DNA of 39,341 nucleotides, taken from Pirellulales bacterium. GTDB lineage: Bacteria; Planctomycetota; Planctomycetia; Pirellulales; Lacipirellulaceae. The translations under genes were made by a program, and so were the position numbers. The notes under the pieces were generated by a model, which saw only the letters and a program-made list of their open reading frames with translations, made no database searches and had not been told where the DNA came from. The stretch's first letter is position 1. Each line of letters opens with the position of its first letter. The stretch is taken from NCBI GenBank assembly GCA_022448345.1, contig JAKVCB010000021.1:1-39341 (forward strand). Direction: 5' to 3'. Shown here piece after piece: positions 23,717 through 33,107 of this stretch.

Positions 23717-25453
23717 CTACACTTTTCGGCCAACCACCAACAGCAGCACCACCAGCGCACCTAGCTGCAATGGCAACAAAAACCACACAGAGACTCCCCA
23801 GCCGAGCGGTAGCGTGCCGAACGCAATGACCACCAGTGCGACCGCAAGCGCATAGGGGAGTTGCGTACGTACATGGGCAATGTGGTCACAACCGCTCGCG
23901 TGTGAGGAAAGCACGGTGGTGTCGGAGATTGGCGAACAATGGTCACCAAAGACAGCACCTGCCAACACGCCACCAATCGACCCAAGCATGATGGGATTTG
24001 AAGCAGAGACCACCTGCCCATCGCTGGTCAACAAAGCATGGGCCAGCGTCACCACGATGGGCATCAAGATTCCCATCGTACCCCAGCTCGTTCCGGTACA
24101 AAACGCGACGATCGAAGCGAGCAGAAATACCACCGTGGGAAGCGTTTTAACGGAGAGCTTTAAATATTCCTCTTCTTCTGCCCCGGCGGCTTTGTGGGGA
24201 CCAGCCTGATCAGGGGCAATGAGCGACTTGAGGTACTCTCCCGTGTAGAGCCGATGGTCGGAGAACTCATAAGCGTTCTGCGTAGGCTTTCCATCAACAG
24301 ACCGGTTGCCTGTCATGCGACTCAGGGTGGCGGCCACGGTCAGAATGGCAATCGCCGGAAGAACAATGCGCAGGCCCCTTGCTGCCGCCACCAGAACCTG
24401 GCGCCCATTGAGCAACCGGCTTCCGAGGGCCATTGCGATGGCCAAAATAATTCCTGCCAGCGCTCCGTATTGCAGAGCAAAACCCGAGTCGGCGGCCCCT
24501 ATAATGTCGCGGAGGGGCGGGTGAACCGCCGCGTTTGGGTTCGTTTTCAAGGCGGCTTTTCCGCTCACCACCAGCAGCACAACCACCACGGCCAACGTGG
24601 CCAGAATGGGCACAATGGCGTGGTACCAACTGCCGGCGGCAACCTCGCTTGACCTGGCGAACCCGTGGCCATCAGCGGCCGCGCGCGCAGGGTCGTTATG
24701 TTCTGCTTTGGCACGTCTTTCGGACTTCAACATCGGCCCAAAATCTCTACCCAGAAGGGCCGTCAAGGGAACAAAAAAAAGTGCCATCAGCATGTAAAAC
24801 CGGTAGGGAATGCTGGCCACAAAGAGATCAAACGCCTTGAGTTCGTCGCTGAGCGTGAGATTTTCAAGTCCCTGATTAACGTAATCAATTTCAACCGCAA
24901 CCCAGGTCGAAACGAGGGCCAACCCCGCCACAGGAGCCGCCGTGGAGTCGACCACGTAAGCCAGCTTTTCACGCGAAATTTTTAACCGGTCGGCCAGCGG
25001 ACGGAACGTACTGCCCAACAGCAACGTATTGGCATAGTCGTCGAAGAAAATAATCAAACCGGTCACCCACGTGACAACCTGTCCGCCACGGCGTGTCTTA
25101 GCCAGCGGCGCGACCGCTTCTACCAATCCGTGCATGCCACCGGTCCGCTGAATAATCCCAAGCATGGCCCCCATCAAAATGGTGAAACAAAAAATGGGCA
25201 GCTTTCCCGGTGCGGTAAACGACGGCCACAGGTGGGTAAAAAGCGTGCCATAGAGTGCCGCTGGAACATGCCCCCCACAAGTGAGCAAGGCACCCACAAC
25301 AATCCCCGCCAGCAGCGAAAGAATCACTCGGCGGGTCACAATTGCCAACACAATCGCAACCAGCGAAGGCAACAAACTCAGCCATCCGTACGGGTGAGGC
25401 ATAGGGAGTGCAACAAAACTTGTTGGTAGTCCAAATTTTAGCATCGACGGCAA
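23717..25453 (-). CDS. NhaC family Na+/H+ antiporter
   Basis: A 578-residue polytopic membrane protein of the NhaC antiporter family (Na+/H+ or lactate-malate/Na+ exchange). Strong signatures: TGLIIFFDDYANTLLLG near residue 135, DSTAAPVAGLALVSTWVAVEI near 170, FCTGTSWGTMGILMP and, most telling, FGDHCSPISDTTVLSS in the C-terminal half. About 12 to 14 hydrophobic segments are visible. It is longer than typical NhaC proteins (about 450-500 residues) owing to hydrophilic loops near 245-270 and 385-430. An alternative ATG three codons later makes no difference. It is divergent from the SIS gene, 290 bases apart. A role in sodium or pH homeostasis fits a marine or brackish organism, but this is inference. 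Confidence 0.93.
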   Translation of the reverse strand: MPSMLKFGLPTSFVALPMPHPYGWLSLLPSLVAIVLAIVTRRVILSLLAGIVVGALLTCGGHVPAALYGTLFTHLWPSFTAPGKLPIFCFTILMGAMLGIIQRTGGMHGLVEAVAPLAKTRRGGQVVTWVTGLIIFFDDYANTLLLGSTFRPLADRLKISREKLAYVVDSTAAPVAGLALVSTWVAVEIDYVNQGLENLTLSDELKAFDLFVASIPYRFYMLMALFFVPLTALLGRDFGPMLKSERRAKAEHNDPARAAADGHGFARSSEVAAGSWYHAIVPILATLAVVVVLLVVSGKAALKTNPNAAVHPPLRDIIGAADSGFALQYGALAGIILAIAMALGSRLLNGRQVLVAAARGLRIVLPAIAILTVAATLSRMTGNRSVDGKPTQNAYEFSDHRLYTGEYLKSLIAPDQAGPHKAAGAEEEEYLKLSVKTLPTVVFLLASIVAFCTGTSWGTMGILMPIVVTLAHALLTSDGQVVSASNPIMLGSIGGVLAGAVFGDHCSPISDTTVLSSHASGCDHIAHVRTQLPYALAVALVVIAFGTLPLGWGVSVWFLLPLQLGALVVLLLVVGRKV

Positions 25454-25744
25454 ACGAAAGACCGCCTGACAACAAGACCGCTTTCAATCCATGACATTCT
25501 GGCCACTTGCGACAGCCGCGCCCACCCGTTTGCCACCACTGAACTGCATTCACCGAGGCCTTCAGGGAAGGATCGTTTCCTCCCTCCATGGACCGCGTCG
25601 CAGGGGCCCAACAGGGCCTGTGTACTGGGACTGATCCGTCTGGCTGGTTCTGCTATACTCCCTGTCCAGGCAGCAAGAACCGCTGCCCACGGTTGGGTGG
25701 CAAACACCCTCAGAACTAAACCTGCGTGTTCCCCTAGGAAAATT

Positions 25745-26359
25745 ATGATGCTCGGCGCCCATCTTGATGCCCCCAACTACCTTTCGCATCTTCGCACCGT
25801 TTTGGAAGCTATTGATTTAACCAGCCTCCAAAGTTGGTCTGACGCCATTTATGAAGCGTGGGAGAAGGAACAGTCTGTCTACATCATTGGCAACGGCGGT
25901 TCGGGAACGACCGCTTCCCACATGGCTGAGGATCTCGGCAAGTCGACGCTGCGGGAAGAAGACCTCCGCGATGAATCAAAGCGGCGATTAAAGGTACTTA
26001 GCCTGACGGACAATACCGGCTGGCTGCTGGCCGTGGGGAACGACCTGGGCTATGACCAGGTGTTCGTCCAGCAATTGATGAATTACGGACAGGCAGGGGA
26101 CCTGCTGATTGCGATTAGCGGATCGGGCAACAGCCCCAATGTGCTGGAGGCCGTTGACTGGGCCAATCGCCACGACTTGAAAACCTTTGCGCTGACCGGC
26201 TTCGACGGCGGCAAGTTGCGTGCAATGGGCCAAACGGGCCTTCATGTGCCACTGGATGACATGGGAATGGTCGAGAGCGTCCATCTCTGCCTGTTCCACT
26301 GGGTCCTGAACGACGTATTTGCCCGCATCAATCTTGAGGGAAGGCATGCTTCGAGCTGA
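25745..26359 (+). CDS. SIS-domain protein, sedoheptulose-7-phosphate isomerase-like
   Basis: A 204-residue cytoplasmic SIS protein matching phosphoheptose isomerase GmhA, which makes D-glycero-manno-heptose 7-phosphate for LPS heptose. The phosphate loop IGNGGSGTTASH (48-59) and the second sugar-phosphate loop ISGSGNSPNV (124-133) are present. His59 and Glu62 in SHMAED, and His185 in LCLFH, occupy the positions of GmhA active-site residues. The spot where GmhA has a zinc-ligand Gln appears to be Glu177; that alignment is from memory. ATG 25745 (or 25748) is preceded by AGGA at 5 (or 8) bases; a GTG at 25697 is less likely. No other heptose genes (hldE, gmhB) adjoin it, so another sugar phosphate is possible. 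Confidence 0.88.
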   Translation: MMLGAHLDAPNYLSHLRTVLEAIDLTSLQSWSDAIYEAWEKEQSVYIIGNGGSGTTASHMAEDLGKSTLREEDLRDESKRRLKVLSLTDNTGWLLAVGNDLGYDQVFVQQLMNYGQAGDLLIAISGSGNSPNVLEAVDWANRHDLKTFALTGFDGGKLRAMGQTGLHVPLDDMGMVESVHLCLFHWVLNDVFARINLEGRHASS

Positions 26360-26384
26360 GCACCCGGATTTTTAATTCACCGAT

Positions 26385-27815
26385 TTACGGATCGGAGGCA
26401 GCAAGTCCGGGAGCGGCAATGAAGCTGCTGACCTGGCTCCCATCTTCCAAACTCCAAACGCCGATGCGCCCATCAAAGCAACCCGCGCAGAGACGTTTTG
26501 CCTCGACACTCGCAGCCAGAGAGATGGGCCAGTCGGTATGCCCACTGAACTGACGCACTTCTTTACGGTCCTCCACCTGGTGCTGCCGGGCTATCCGGTC
26601 CGCCGACGTACTGAACAACTGGCCCCCTGCCACCAGCAGCTTGAATGCCTCCCCTCCGTACTTGGCGAGCTCGGCAATTTGTTTTCCGTCTTCAGGATTC
26701 CACGCGCGCACCCGATGGTCGGCACCGGATGAAAAGACCTGTTTCCCGTCGGCACTGACTGCCACATCGTGGACTGGCTGACCGTGTGCCGAAAACGTGG
26801 CCAACAGCCCACCAGAGTTCGCATCAAAAAACTTGGCCGTTTTATCGCGACTTGCCGAAGCCAGTCTTTGGCCGTCGCAACTCCAAGCGATGGCAGTCAC
26901 CCAATCGCCATGATTTTCGATCGAAAGTTTCAACTGGCCGCCAGACACCTCAAAGATACGAATCGTTCCATCGGCTAGCGCGATCGCAATTTCCTGACCA
27001 TCGGGGCGAAAAGCAATGTCAAATACGACGTCGGAACTGGTCGTCAAAATCGCAACTTCTGTGCCATCTTCGGCACGGAGAAGTCGTGCTTCCCCCACGG
27101 TTCCGGGGGCTCCACCTGCCACCGCGAGCAAGGAACCGTCGGGGCTGAAGGTCAGGCCATACGTCCGTTCTGCCACGTTGTTGATGCGGCTAACGAGTTG
27201 ACCTGTGGACATATTCCAAACGGTCAATTCATAAAATCCCCCCACGTAGACCTGGTCGGTTTGGGGCCGAATTGCCATAGCGGTAATCGGCACCGCTGCC
27301 GAGTACACCTCTGGCGGCTGCGGGTAGTCCCGGCGAGGCAATTGCTGGTCGAGCGGTTCACTTTCGCTCCTGCTGTCGAACGGCGCGCCCTGCGCGATCC
27401 ATTGGCGAACCGCTTCGATTTGCTCGACGGTGAGCGGGGTGCCATCTTTGGGCATTCGCTCAGCATCGTCATCCGAAGAGATCAGCCGAAACAAGAGACT
27501 CTCGGCAGGTTTTCCTGCCACAATGGGCGCCTCCCCGTAATCACCCGGTTTCAGCAAATCCTCAAACGTATGGAGCCGATAGTCACTTTCGGCTTCTTTG
27601 CTACCGTGGCATGCCTGGCACTGCTGCACCAACACCGGCGCGACGTCGCGAATGAAACTCACCTCTTCGGATCGGCACACAACTGGCACAGCACACAGAA
27701 CTGCAAACAAAGAGGCAACCATAAAACCCTGTGGCAAAAAGTTTCTCGCAACAAGAATTTGGTCACCCTCCGGGCACGAAGCCAATACACCTTGCCGACA
27801 GTTGACCTGGATCAT
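26385..27815 (-). CDS. Planctomycete cytochrome (PSCyt1-type) plus WD40 beta-propeller protein
   Basis: A 476-residue exported protein. After an N-terminal hydrophobic segment (MVASLFAVLCAVPVV, 32-46) comes a PSCyt1-type heme domain (about 50-160): FIRDVAPVLVQQCQACHG with CQACH at 66-70, the family landmarks AGKPAESLLFRLI and RMPKDGTPLT, and EAVRQWIAQGAPF. The C-terminal half (about 180-470) is a beta-propeller with around seven WD40 repeats, e.g. FSPDGSLLAVAGG, WSCDGQRLASASRDKTAKF, and VSADGKQVFSSGADHRVRAW. I kept ATG 27815, which has GAGG 11 bases upstream; ATG 27722 would start at the hydrophobic segment. It is the last gene of a three-gene minus-strand cluster, 74 bases after the DUF1553 gene. 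Function is unknown; it likely sits in the periplasm. Confidence 0.92.
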   Translation of the reverse strand: MIQVNCRQGVLASCPEGDQILVARNFLPQGFMVASLFAVLCAVPVVCRSEEVSFIRDVAPVLVQQCQACHGSKEAESDYRLHTFEDLLKPGDYGEAPIVAGKPAESLLFRLISSDDDAERMPKDGTPLTVEQIEAVRQWIAQGAPFDSRSESEPLDQQLPRRDYPQPPEVYSAAVPITAMAIRPQTDQVYVGGFYELTVWNMSTGQLVSRINNVAERTYGLTFSPDGSLLAVAGGAPGTVGEARLLRAEDGTEVAILTTSSDVVFDIAFRPDGQEIAIALADGTIRIFEVSGGQLKLSIENHGDWVTAIAWSCDGQRLASASRDKTAKFFDANSGGLLATFSAHGQPVHDVAVSADGKQVFSSGADHRVRAWNPEDGKQIAELAKYGGEAFKLLVAGGQLFSTSADRIARQHQVEDRKEVRQFSGHTDWPISLAASVEAKRLCAGCFDGRIGVWSLEDGSQVSSFIAAPGLAASDP

Positions 27816-27889
27816 TTGCGCTTTCGCCTCAGTCTGGTAGTCCTAAATCTTCTGGCGCGGGGCTGGATCAGGCTTGCTGCCTCTGCCAC

Positions 27890-30400
27890 CTAATGTTGCA
27901 TCAAAAATTCATTCGTGTTGATCAGCGCCCAGCAAATATCTTCGAAGGCTTCTGACCGGTTCTCTTTACTGGAAACATGGGCCCGGGCAGCTTCTATCTC
28001 GGCAGGTTCCGGCTGACGGCAGAGACCGGCCAAATAGAGTTCGCAAATGACTTCATCATCTGATTTTTCTGCGCCAATCGCCTGGTGAAAGCGGTTCCCC
28101 TTATCACCAAGCTTGGCATGAATAAGGGGGCCATTAAAAAGCTGAATGGCCTGCGCCAGGTTACTTTCGCTGGATCGCTCACACGCACAAGCGGTGCTCC
28201 GATCGGGCTGTCCGAACACTTTCATAAACTCGTTTTTGGGTGGATTTGCCAGCGCCGTCGCCGGGGTACCGAGTGGCACGCCCTCAAAGTTTTCGGGAAT
28301 CCTGGTCAAGTGACAAATGGCATCCAGCAATTGTTCTGCCGCGAGCAGCTTTTCGAATCGCCGCGAAAAATATTTATGGTCGCCTCGATTGAACGCATTG
28401 GGCTGCGCACTCCTCTGAAAGGTTCGGCTATTGAGGATCACGCGTAGCATCTGCTTTTGATCAAACCGGCTCTCCCGAAAATCATTGGCCAGCGCTTCAA
28501 GCAGCTCTACATTGGAAGGAGGATTCGTGACCCGAAAATCATCAACCGGTTCAACAATTCCGCGCCCCATGAGGTGCGACCAAAGACGATTCACGGCAAC
28601 GTGTGCGAAGTAGGGATTTTCTGGCGATGTCAGCCACTGGGCAAATACTGCCCGACGGTCGGGGTCTTTCTGAAGGTCTATCCCCTTGTCTGGCAACCAG
28701 GGCTGCATGGTTTTTTGGGTCCTCGGCTGGGTGACCTCTCCGGTGCTGGCCATCCAAACCACCATTTCGTCCTGCCGCGAACCGGCTTTCCTTTTCACCC
28801 GGTTAAAAAATGCCGACAGGCCGTAGTAATTATCCTGGGTCCAACGCTCGAACGGGTGATTGTGGCACTTGGCACATTGGATGCGCACTCCCAAGAAAAG
28901 CTGCGCCGTCGCCTCGGTGCATTCGTCTGTTTTATCCAGGGCGCGGTAATAATTGGCTGGCGGATTCAAGAAAGTGCTGCCATCTGCAGTGAGCAGCTGC
29001 CCCACAAACTGATCGAATGGCATATTTTCTGCAAACGCGTCAACGATCCACTTGTGATACTTCGAAACCCCGCGGCCACTGACGGTTTTGTCCTTCAACT
29101 GGAGCAGATCGGCCCATCGCATGGTCCAAAAAGTCGCATACTCAGGCCGGTCCAGCAGCTCGTCAATGAGCCGTGACCGCTTGTCGTCGGACGGGTCGGC
29201 GAGAAACGCACGCACCTCATCGACCGAGGGCAACACGCCAATCACCGTCAGGTAAACACGTCGCATGAAATGTTCATCACTCGCATCTCCTGAGGGAAGG
29301 TAGCGTAATTGCCGCAGCTTGTTGTGGACATGCGTATCAATGTAGTTATTTTCAGGGGGATCATTCCACACGAACCCCTCGATATCTTTCACAAATGTAA
29401 AATGGACCGCCTCGACATGCTGAAGATAACGAATCATGATCGCTGCCTGGCCGCGATCGTGACCGACCACCAGGCCACCGGGAAGGACTTGCGCCATATT
29501 GCTATCAGAACTTGAAAAGGTAGCCAGTCGCGTTACGTCACGAACGGTACCGTCCGAGAGGTGAGCCAGAACCACCAGCTGCTGCGTGTGCGCCGGCCGC
29601 TTGAGTATCCGCCGTAAGCCAGGCAGAATCTCCAACCTCACGCAGTACGCCTGGTCACCAGAATCGACCTGGCATCCCTGGTCAATCCAATCTCGCAACG
29701 TCTGGTAGGGGTGCTCCCCTTTCTTAAGCCGCACTCCGCCACCATGCGCTATCTGCATGGTGGGCTTAAGAAGCAACAGGCTTTTCTCTGCACTTAAAAG
29801 ATTAACACGTCGGCCGAAAAATTCGCGCGTCAACGTGCGCTGATCGAACTGACCGTCATACGCCTGCATCGAAAGGCGAAATCCACCTTTGCCACTGGGT
29901 GATCCATGGCACCCGCCACTGTTGCAGCCTTGCCGCGTAAGCAGCGCCAGCGTTTCATTCTGAAACGATACAGGGTCCCGATTCGCATGACCGCTCACCG
30001 TGACAGGAACCGCCTGCTGCAACTCACCAACCTGTACGCGAACGACCGTCGCCCCATCTCCGGTTGGCGCGAGTACACCCTCGACGACGCGCACGACCCC
30101 CTCGTTTTCACTCACCATCGTAGCTGCTCGAGTTACATCCTGAAGCAGCCCTTCCGGGTAGTGTGCAGTTACGACCAGGCGCTGCACCTGACGCGCCGAA
30201 CCGATGACCACAGCTTCAGGTGCAATTTCAAGATGATCGGGGACCCCGACCACAATCGGCTCCAGGGAAAGCTCTGCCACCGCAGGGGCCGTTTCGTTAG
30301 CCCTGGCGTAAGCAACCAGACTGCAGGCTACAACGGCCAACCACAGTCGAGCCCCCCGCAACACGACACTTTTTCCAAAAGTTTTACGGTAGGAGATCAT
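27890..30400 (-). CDS. DUF1549/DUF1553 heme protein with Ig-like domain
   Basis: An 836-residue exported planctomycete protein. Signal peptide (about 1-33), then a BIG2/Ig-like domain (about 60-140). A heme-like motif CNSGGCH (159-165, CX4CH) is embedded in GSPSGKGGFRLS, and a second Ig-like stretch follows (about 255-340). DUF1549 covers about 350-560 and contains CAKCHNHPFERW with a CxxCH at 509-513. DUF1553 covers about 600-810, with the typical NRLWSHLMGRGIVEPVDDF and CACERSSESNLAQAIQLFNG. These proteins are periplasmic and usually linked to DUF1501 partners, cytochrome-WD40 proteins and PPC proteins; their enzymatic activity is unknown. Here the cluster is PPC, DUF1553 and cytochrome-WD40, without DUF1501. 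The start has AAGG 10 bases upstream. Confidence 0.95.
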   Translation of the reverse strand: MISYRKTFGKSVVLRGARLWLAVVACSLVAYARANETAPAVAELSLEPIVVGVPDHLEIAPEAVVIGSARQVQRLVVTAHYPEGLLQDVTRAATMVSENEGVVRVVEGVLAPTGDGATVVRVQVGELQQAVPVTVSGHANRDPVSFQNETLALLTRQGCNSGGCHGSPSGKGGFRLSMQAYDGQFDQRTLTREFFGRRVNLLSAEKSLLLLKPTMQIAHGGGVRLKKGEHPYQTLRDWIDQGCQVDSGDQAYCVRLEILPGLRRILKRPAHTQQLVVLAHLSDGTVRDVTRLATFSSSDSNMAQVLPGGLVVGHDRGQAAIMIRYLQHVEAVHFTFVKDIEGFVWNDPPENNYIDTHVHNKLRQLRYLPSGDASDEHFMRRVYLTVIGVLPSVDEVRAFLADPSDDKRSRLIDELLDRPEYATFWTMRWADLLQLKDKTVSGRGVSKYHKWIVDAFAENMPFDQFVGQLLTADGSTFLNPPANYYRALDKTDECTEATAQLFLGVRIQCAKCHNHPFERWTQDNYYGLSAFFNRVKRKAGSRQDEMVVWMASTGEVTQPRTQKTMQPWLPDKGIDLQKDPDRRAVFAQWLTSPENPYFAHVAVNRLWSHLMGRGIVEPVDDFRVTNPPSNVELLEALANDFRESRFDQKQMLRVILNSRTFQRSAQPNAFNRGDHKYFSRRFEKLLAAEQLLDAICHLTRIPENFEGVPLGTPATALANPPKNEFMKVFGQPDRSTACACERSSESNLAQAIQLFNGPLIHAKLGDKGNRFHQAIGAEKSDDEVICELYLAGLCRQPEPAEIEAARAHVSSKENRSEAFEDICWALINTNEFLMQH

Positions 30401-30528
30401 CGGCTGTCAGCCTTCATCGCGCCAACGGTGGCACGGCAAGACCGAAATTTTCTCCGGAAGCTGGCTACACGCGCCAGGTACCAGAAGGATGAAGATTTAT
30501 CTTTCGATCCAGTGGGTTACGACCACCG

Positions 30529-32862
30529 TCATTCCGTTGTCGGATCTGTCGCTGCATTACCACCAATATACATAGTTGCGGAAACACTCTCCACCACAAT
30601 TTCCTGGTCCTTGAATTTTGTCGAGGCGCTAAGCCGAAGTGTTCCTGACGTGTCGACCGATGCAGTTTCTGAAGCAGCTATTTCCACTTCAACATGGGCC
30701 GCATCGGCTGGCACGACGCTCCCGATCGGCACCAGGATGCCGCTTGGCGCCTCGCTCCAGGTTAATACAACCGGATGTTTCTCCTCACCAAACCGGCGGA
30801 CACGAATGCCCACCTTTTGACGTCCCCCTGGAGCAATCGGACCGGCCGGTTCAATCGTGACCACCAACGGCTTGACCACCTGCAGTGTCAGGTCTTCGAT
30901 CACGGCTTGCTGGGGCTGCAGCTGATAAGTTCCCTGCGCGGTGATGCGGATCGAATGATTGCCAAGGGCAATTTCCGGTGGTCCGGTGAGTGTGACCAGA
31001 TACTCCACCTGGCTTCCCTCGACCGGCTTGACCTCTGCCTTCACACCTTCGGGGAGTCCCTCGACCGACAGGGAAATTGGATCCTTGAATTTTTTCTGCA
31101 AACGCTCAAGCAATACTTTCAGTACCGATACCCCCGCCAGTTGCGGAAAATAAATGGGCGTCTCCTCAACCTGAATCTTGTAAAAGTCTGAAAACGGACC
31201 AGCCACACCAATCGCAATCACGCCGTCCAAACCACCCGGCAAGGCCGCCACATCTGGCAGCACCTTGCGCAGTGCCAACGTGGTATTGGCTTCCACCAGG
31301 CCCGTCCGCCCGGCATCGGCCGGCTTGCCAACAATGCGTACTAACTTTAGTTCCCCCGGCTTGATTTGATCAGACACGGTTGCGGTAACCGTGGTTTCGG
31401 TCTTGTCTTTTAGAATGGTTTGGCCTTGAAGTTGGATATGGTTGCCGACACCCTCCAAAGACAACTCAATAGGCCCTCCATAGTTGTGCCGCTTGGCGGT
31501 AACTTTTTGCTGAAACACTCCTCCATGCGGAACCGTAATCGTATCCGTTTCTGCAGCCAACTCGAAACCGGGGTCTTCGTTGCCAGCCACAATACGATAC
31601 GTATAGATCTGCCCCGCGCGGCCCAGTAGTTCGTTGACACTCAGCAGGTAGGTCCCCTCTTCAGGCAAGACAAAATGAAGGGCCGCTTCGCTACTACCGG
31701 CATCATCCATCTCCTGAAGGACCTTGCCTTCCCGGTTCTTGACTCGCAGCAACAAGTCGGCAGGTGAGCCGAGTTGTCGCGTGAGGCCACAAAACGCAAG
31801 CCGCTCCCCCTTGGCCCCTGTGAAACTATACTGATCGCAATCCCCGGGCACCGAAAAACTGCCGTTAATCGCGCAGGGAACTTCAATCGGGTTGGCCTCA
31901 GGCTGCTGGTTATTGGGTTCAACCTCAAGTTCCTCCGGCTCGCTACCAGAGTCTACCAGCACAAAGCCTGACCCTTGACCACCTGGAAACGGCGCACTCA
32001 ACAACTTTGGGGCAGGTCCATCCGCTGCTAACTGGACCCTTAGCGGAGACAGCCCTTCGACATGTGGCCCATGGAGATGAAGGGTTGCTATCGACCCGAG
32101 TTGCCCGCCCATCGGATAGACCACGGTCGCCAGGGGAAACCTGCCTACCCGCAGACGGTACTGAAAATTATCACCTCCCTGGTGGCTGACATCGCGCAAC
32201 TCGAGGTAGCAAACTCCGTCGGCCGTAATTTCGTGACTCAGTCGGCTGTCCCCGCCAATGCCAGGTTCGTCGTCACTGCGAGCAAGTTCATTTCCTTCGG
32301 CATCGAGCAGTCGAAGCACCGAGTCGAGGGCAAAACCTAACCGCTGGGAGACAACCTCAACGGTCAACCATTGTCCGGCCCGACCCTCCAGCGCATAGTA
32401 ATCCGACTTCAGCGGCCTGCAGGTACCATCGATAGCAACTGGAAGTGTAATTTGTTGCGCCTCGACGGGGGAATGATTGGAGGCCACCTGGGCGACGGTA
32501 GGCAAATCATCGACCATGATCATTTTCAGTCCGCTTACACCTCCGGTCGTCACCACCCTGAAGGCCTCGATGCCTACTTGCGCGTCGCGTGGCAATGTGA
32601 ACTGGCAGTCAAAAGACTTGCCATCTTCAGAAGAGGCTGCCTTGGAACAGGCAACCGGAAAGGTGGTCCAGAGTCGCCGAAACTCGCCGAGGCCAGTTCC
32701 TTGCAATTGAAATTGGGTTACCGCACCCGGGCGGACTGCCAATGGTGAAATCCTTGAAACCGCCGGCGGCGAAGCCCAAAGCGACTGGCCCGCCAGAAGA
32801 ACCACAGCTCCAGCCAACCTGGCAACAATTGTTTCAGAAAGTCGGAGTGGTCGATGAACCAT
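30529..32862 (-). CDS. Exported PPC-domain protein (Ig-like, pre-peptidase C-terminal)
   Basis: A 777-residue exported beta-rich protein, first gene of the DUF1553 cluster. The signal peptide is MVHRPLRLSETIVARLAGA and following residues up to LWASPP; ATG 32862 was chosen for that reason, while ATG 32901 adds 13 residues. An IPT/TIG-like domain comes first (SRISPLAVRPGAVTQF). Two PPC-type domains follow: one from about 120 (PVAIDGTCRPLKSDYYALEG, GQWLTVEVVSQRLG) and one from about 320 (EELEVEPNNQQPEANPIEV, SVPGDCDQYSFTGAKGE, LPEEGTYLLSVNEL). The remainder (about 435-777) looks like several Ig-like domains. PPC domains are non-catalytic and often accompany secreted or DUF1553-type proteins. No protease motif is visible, so a structural or binding role is most likely. 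Confidence 0.88.
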   Translation of the reverse strand: MVHRPLRLSETIVARLAGAVVLLAGQSLWASPPAVSRISPLAVRPGAVTQFQLQGTGLGEFRRLWTTFPVACSKAASSEDGKSFDCQFTLPRDAQVGIEAFRVVTTGGVSGLKMIMVDDLPTVAQVASNHSPVEAQQITLPVAIDGTCRPLKSDYYALEGRAGQWLTVEVVSQRLGFALDSVLRLLDAEGNELARSDDEPGIGGDSRLSHEITADGVCYLELRDVSHQGGDNFQYRLRVGRFPLATVVYPMGGQLGSIATLHLHGPHVEGLSPLRVQLAADGPAPKLLSAPFPGGQGSGFVLVDSGSEPEELEVEPNNQQPEANPIEVPCAINGSFSVPGDCDQYSFTGAKGERLAFCGLTRQLGSPADLLLRVKNREGKVLQEMDDAGSSEAALHFVLPEEGTYLLSVNELLGRAGQIYTYRIVAGNEDPGFELAAETDTITVPHGGVFQQKVTAKRHNYGGPIELSLEGVGNHIQLQGQTILKDKTETTVTATVSDQIKPGELKLVRIVGKPADAGRTGLVEANTTLALRKVLPDVAALPGGLDGVIAIGVAGPFSDFYKIQVEETPIYFPQLAGVSVLKVLLERLQKKFKDPISLSVEGLPEGVKAEVKPVEGSQVEYLVTLTGPPEIALGNHSIRITAQGTYQLQPQQAVIEDLTLQVVKPLVVTIEPAGPIAPGGRQKVGIRVRRFGEEKHPVVLTWSEAPSGILVPIGSVVPADAAHVEVEIAASETASVDTSGTLRLSASTKFKDQEIVVESVSATMYIGGNAATDPTTE

Positions 32863-33107
32863 GTGGGGGCTACCAGGTTGTATTTTGCCGGCGACTTTCA
32901 TTATGCACCATCGGCCAACATCTTGCTGCCCTCAGGCAGCCTGTGGTCAGCAGAGACAGGAACCCAAGAGGTTTTCTGCCTTAAACAACAGTAGGCCAAT
33001 ACTTGGCAAATGGAGGCCAGAGGGCAGGGGGGCAACACCGCACGGGTATTGGCTGTTCCTATTTTCGACAAAACCCGCGTGCTGATGCGCCGACTGAAAC
33101 CAGACTA

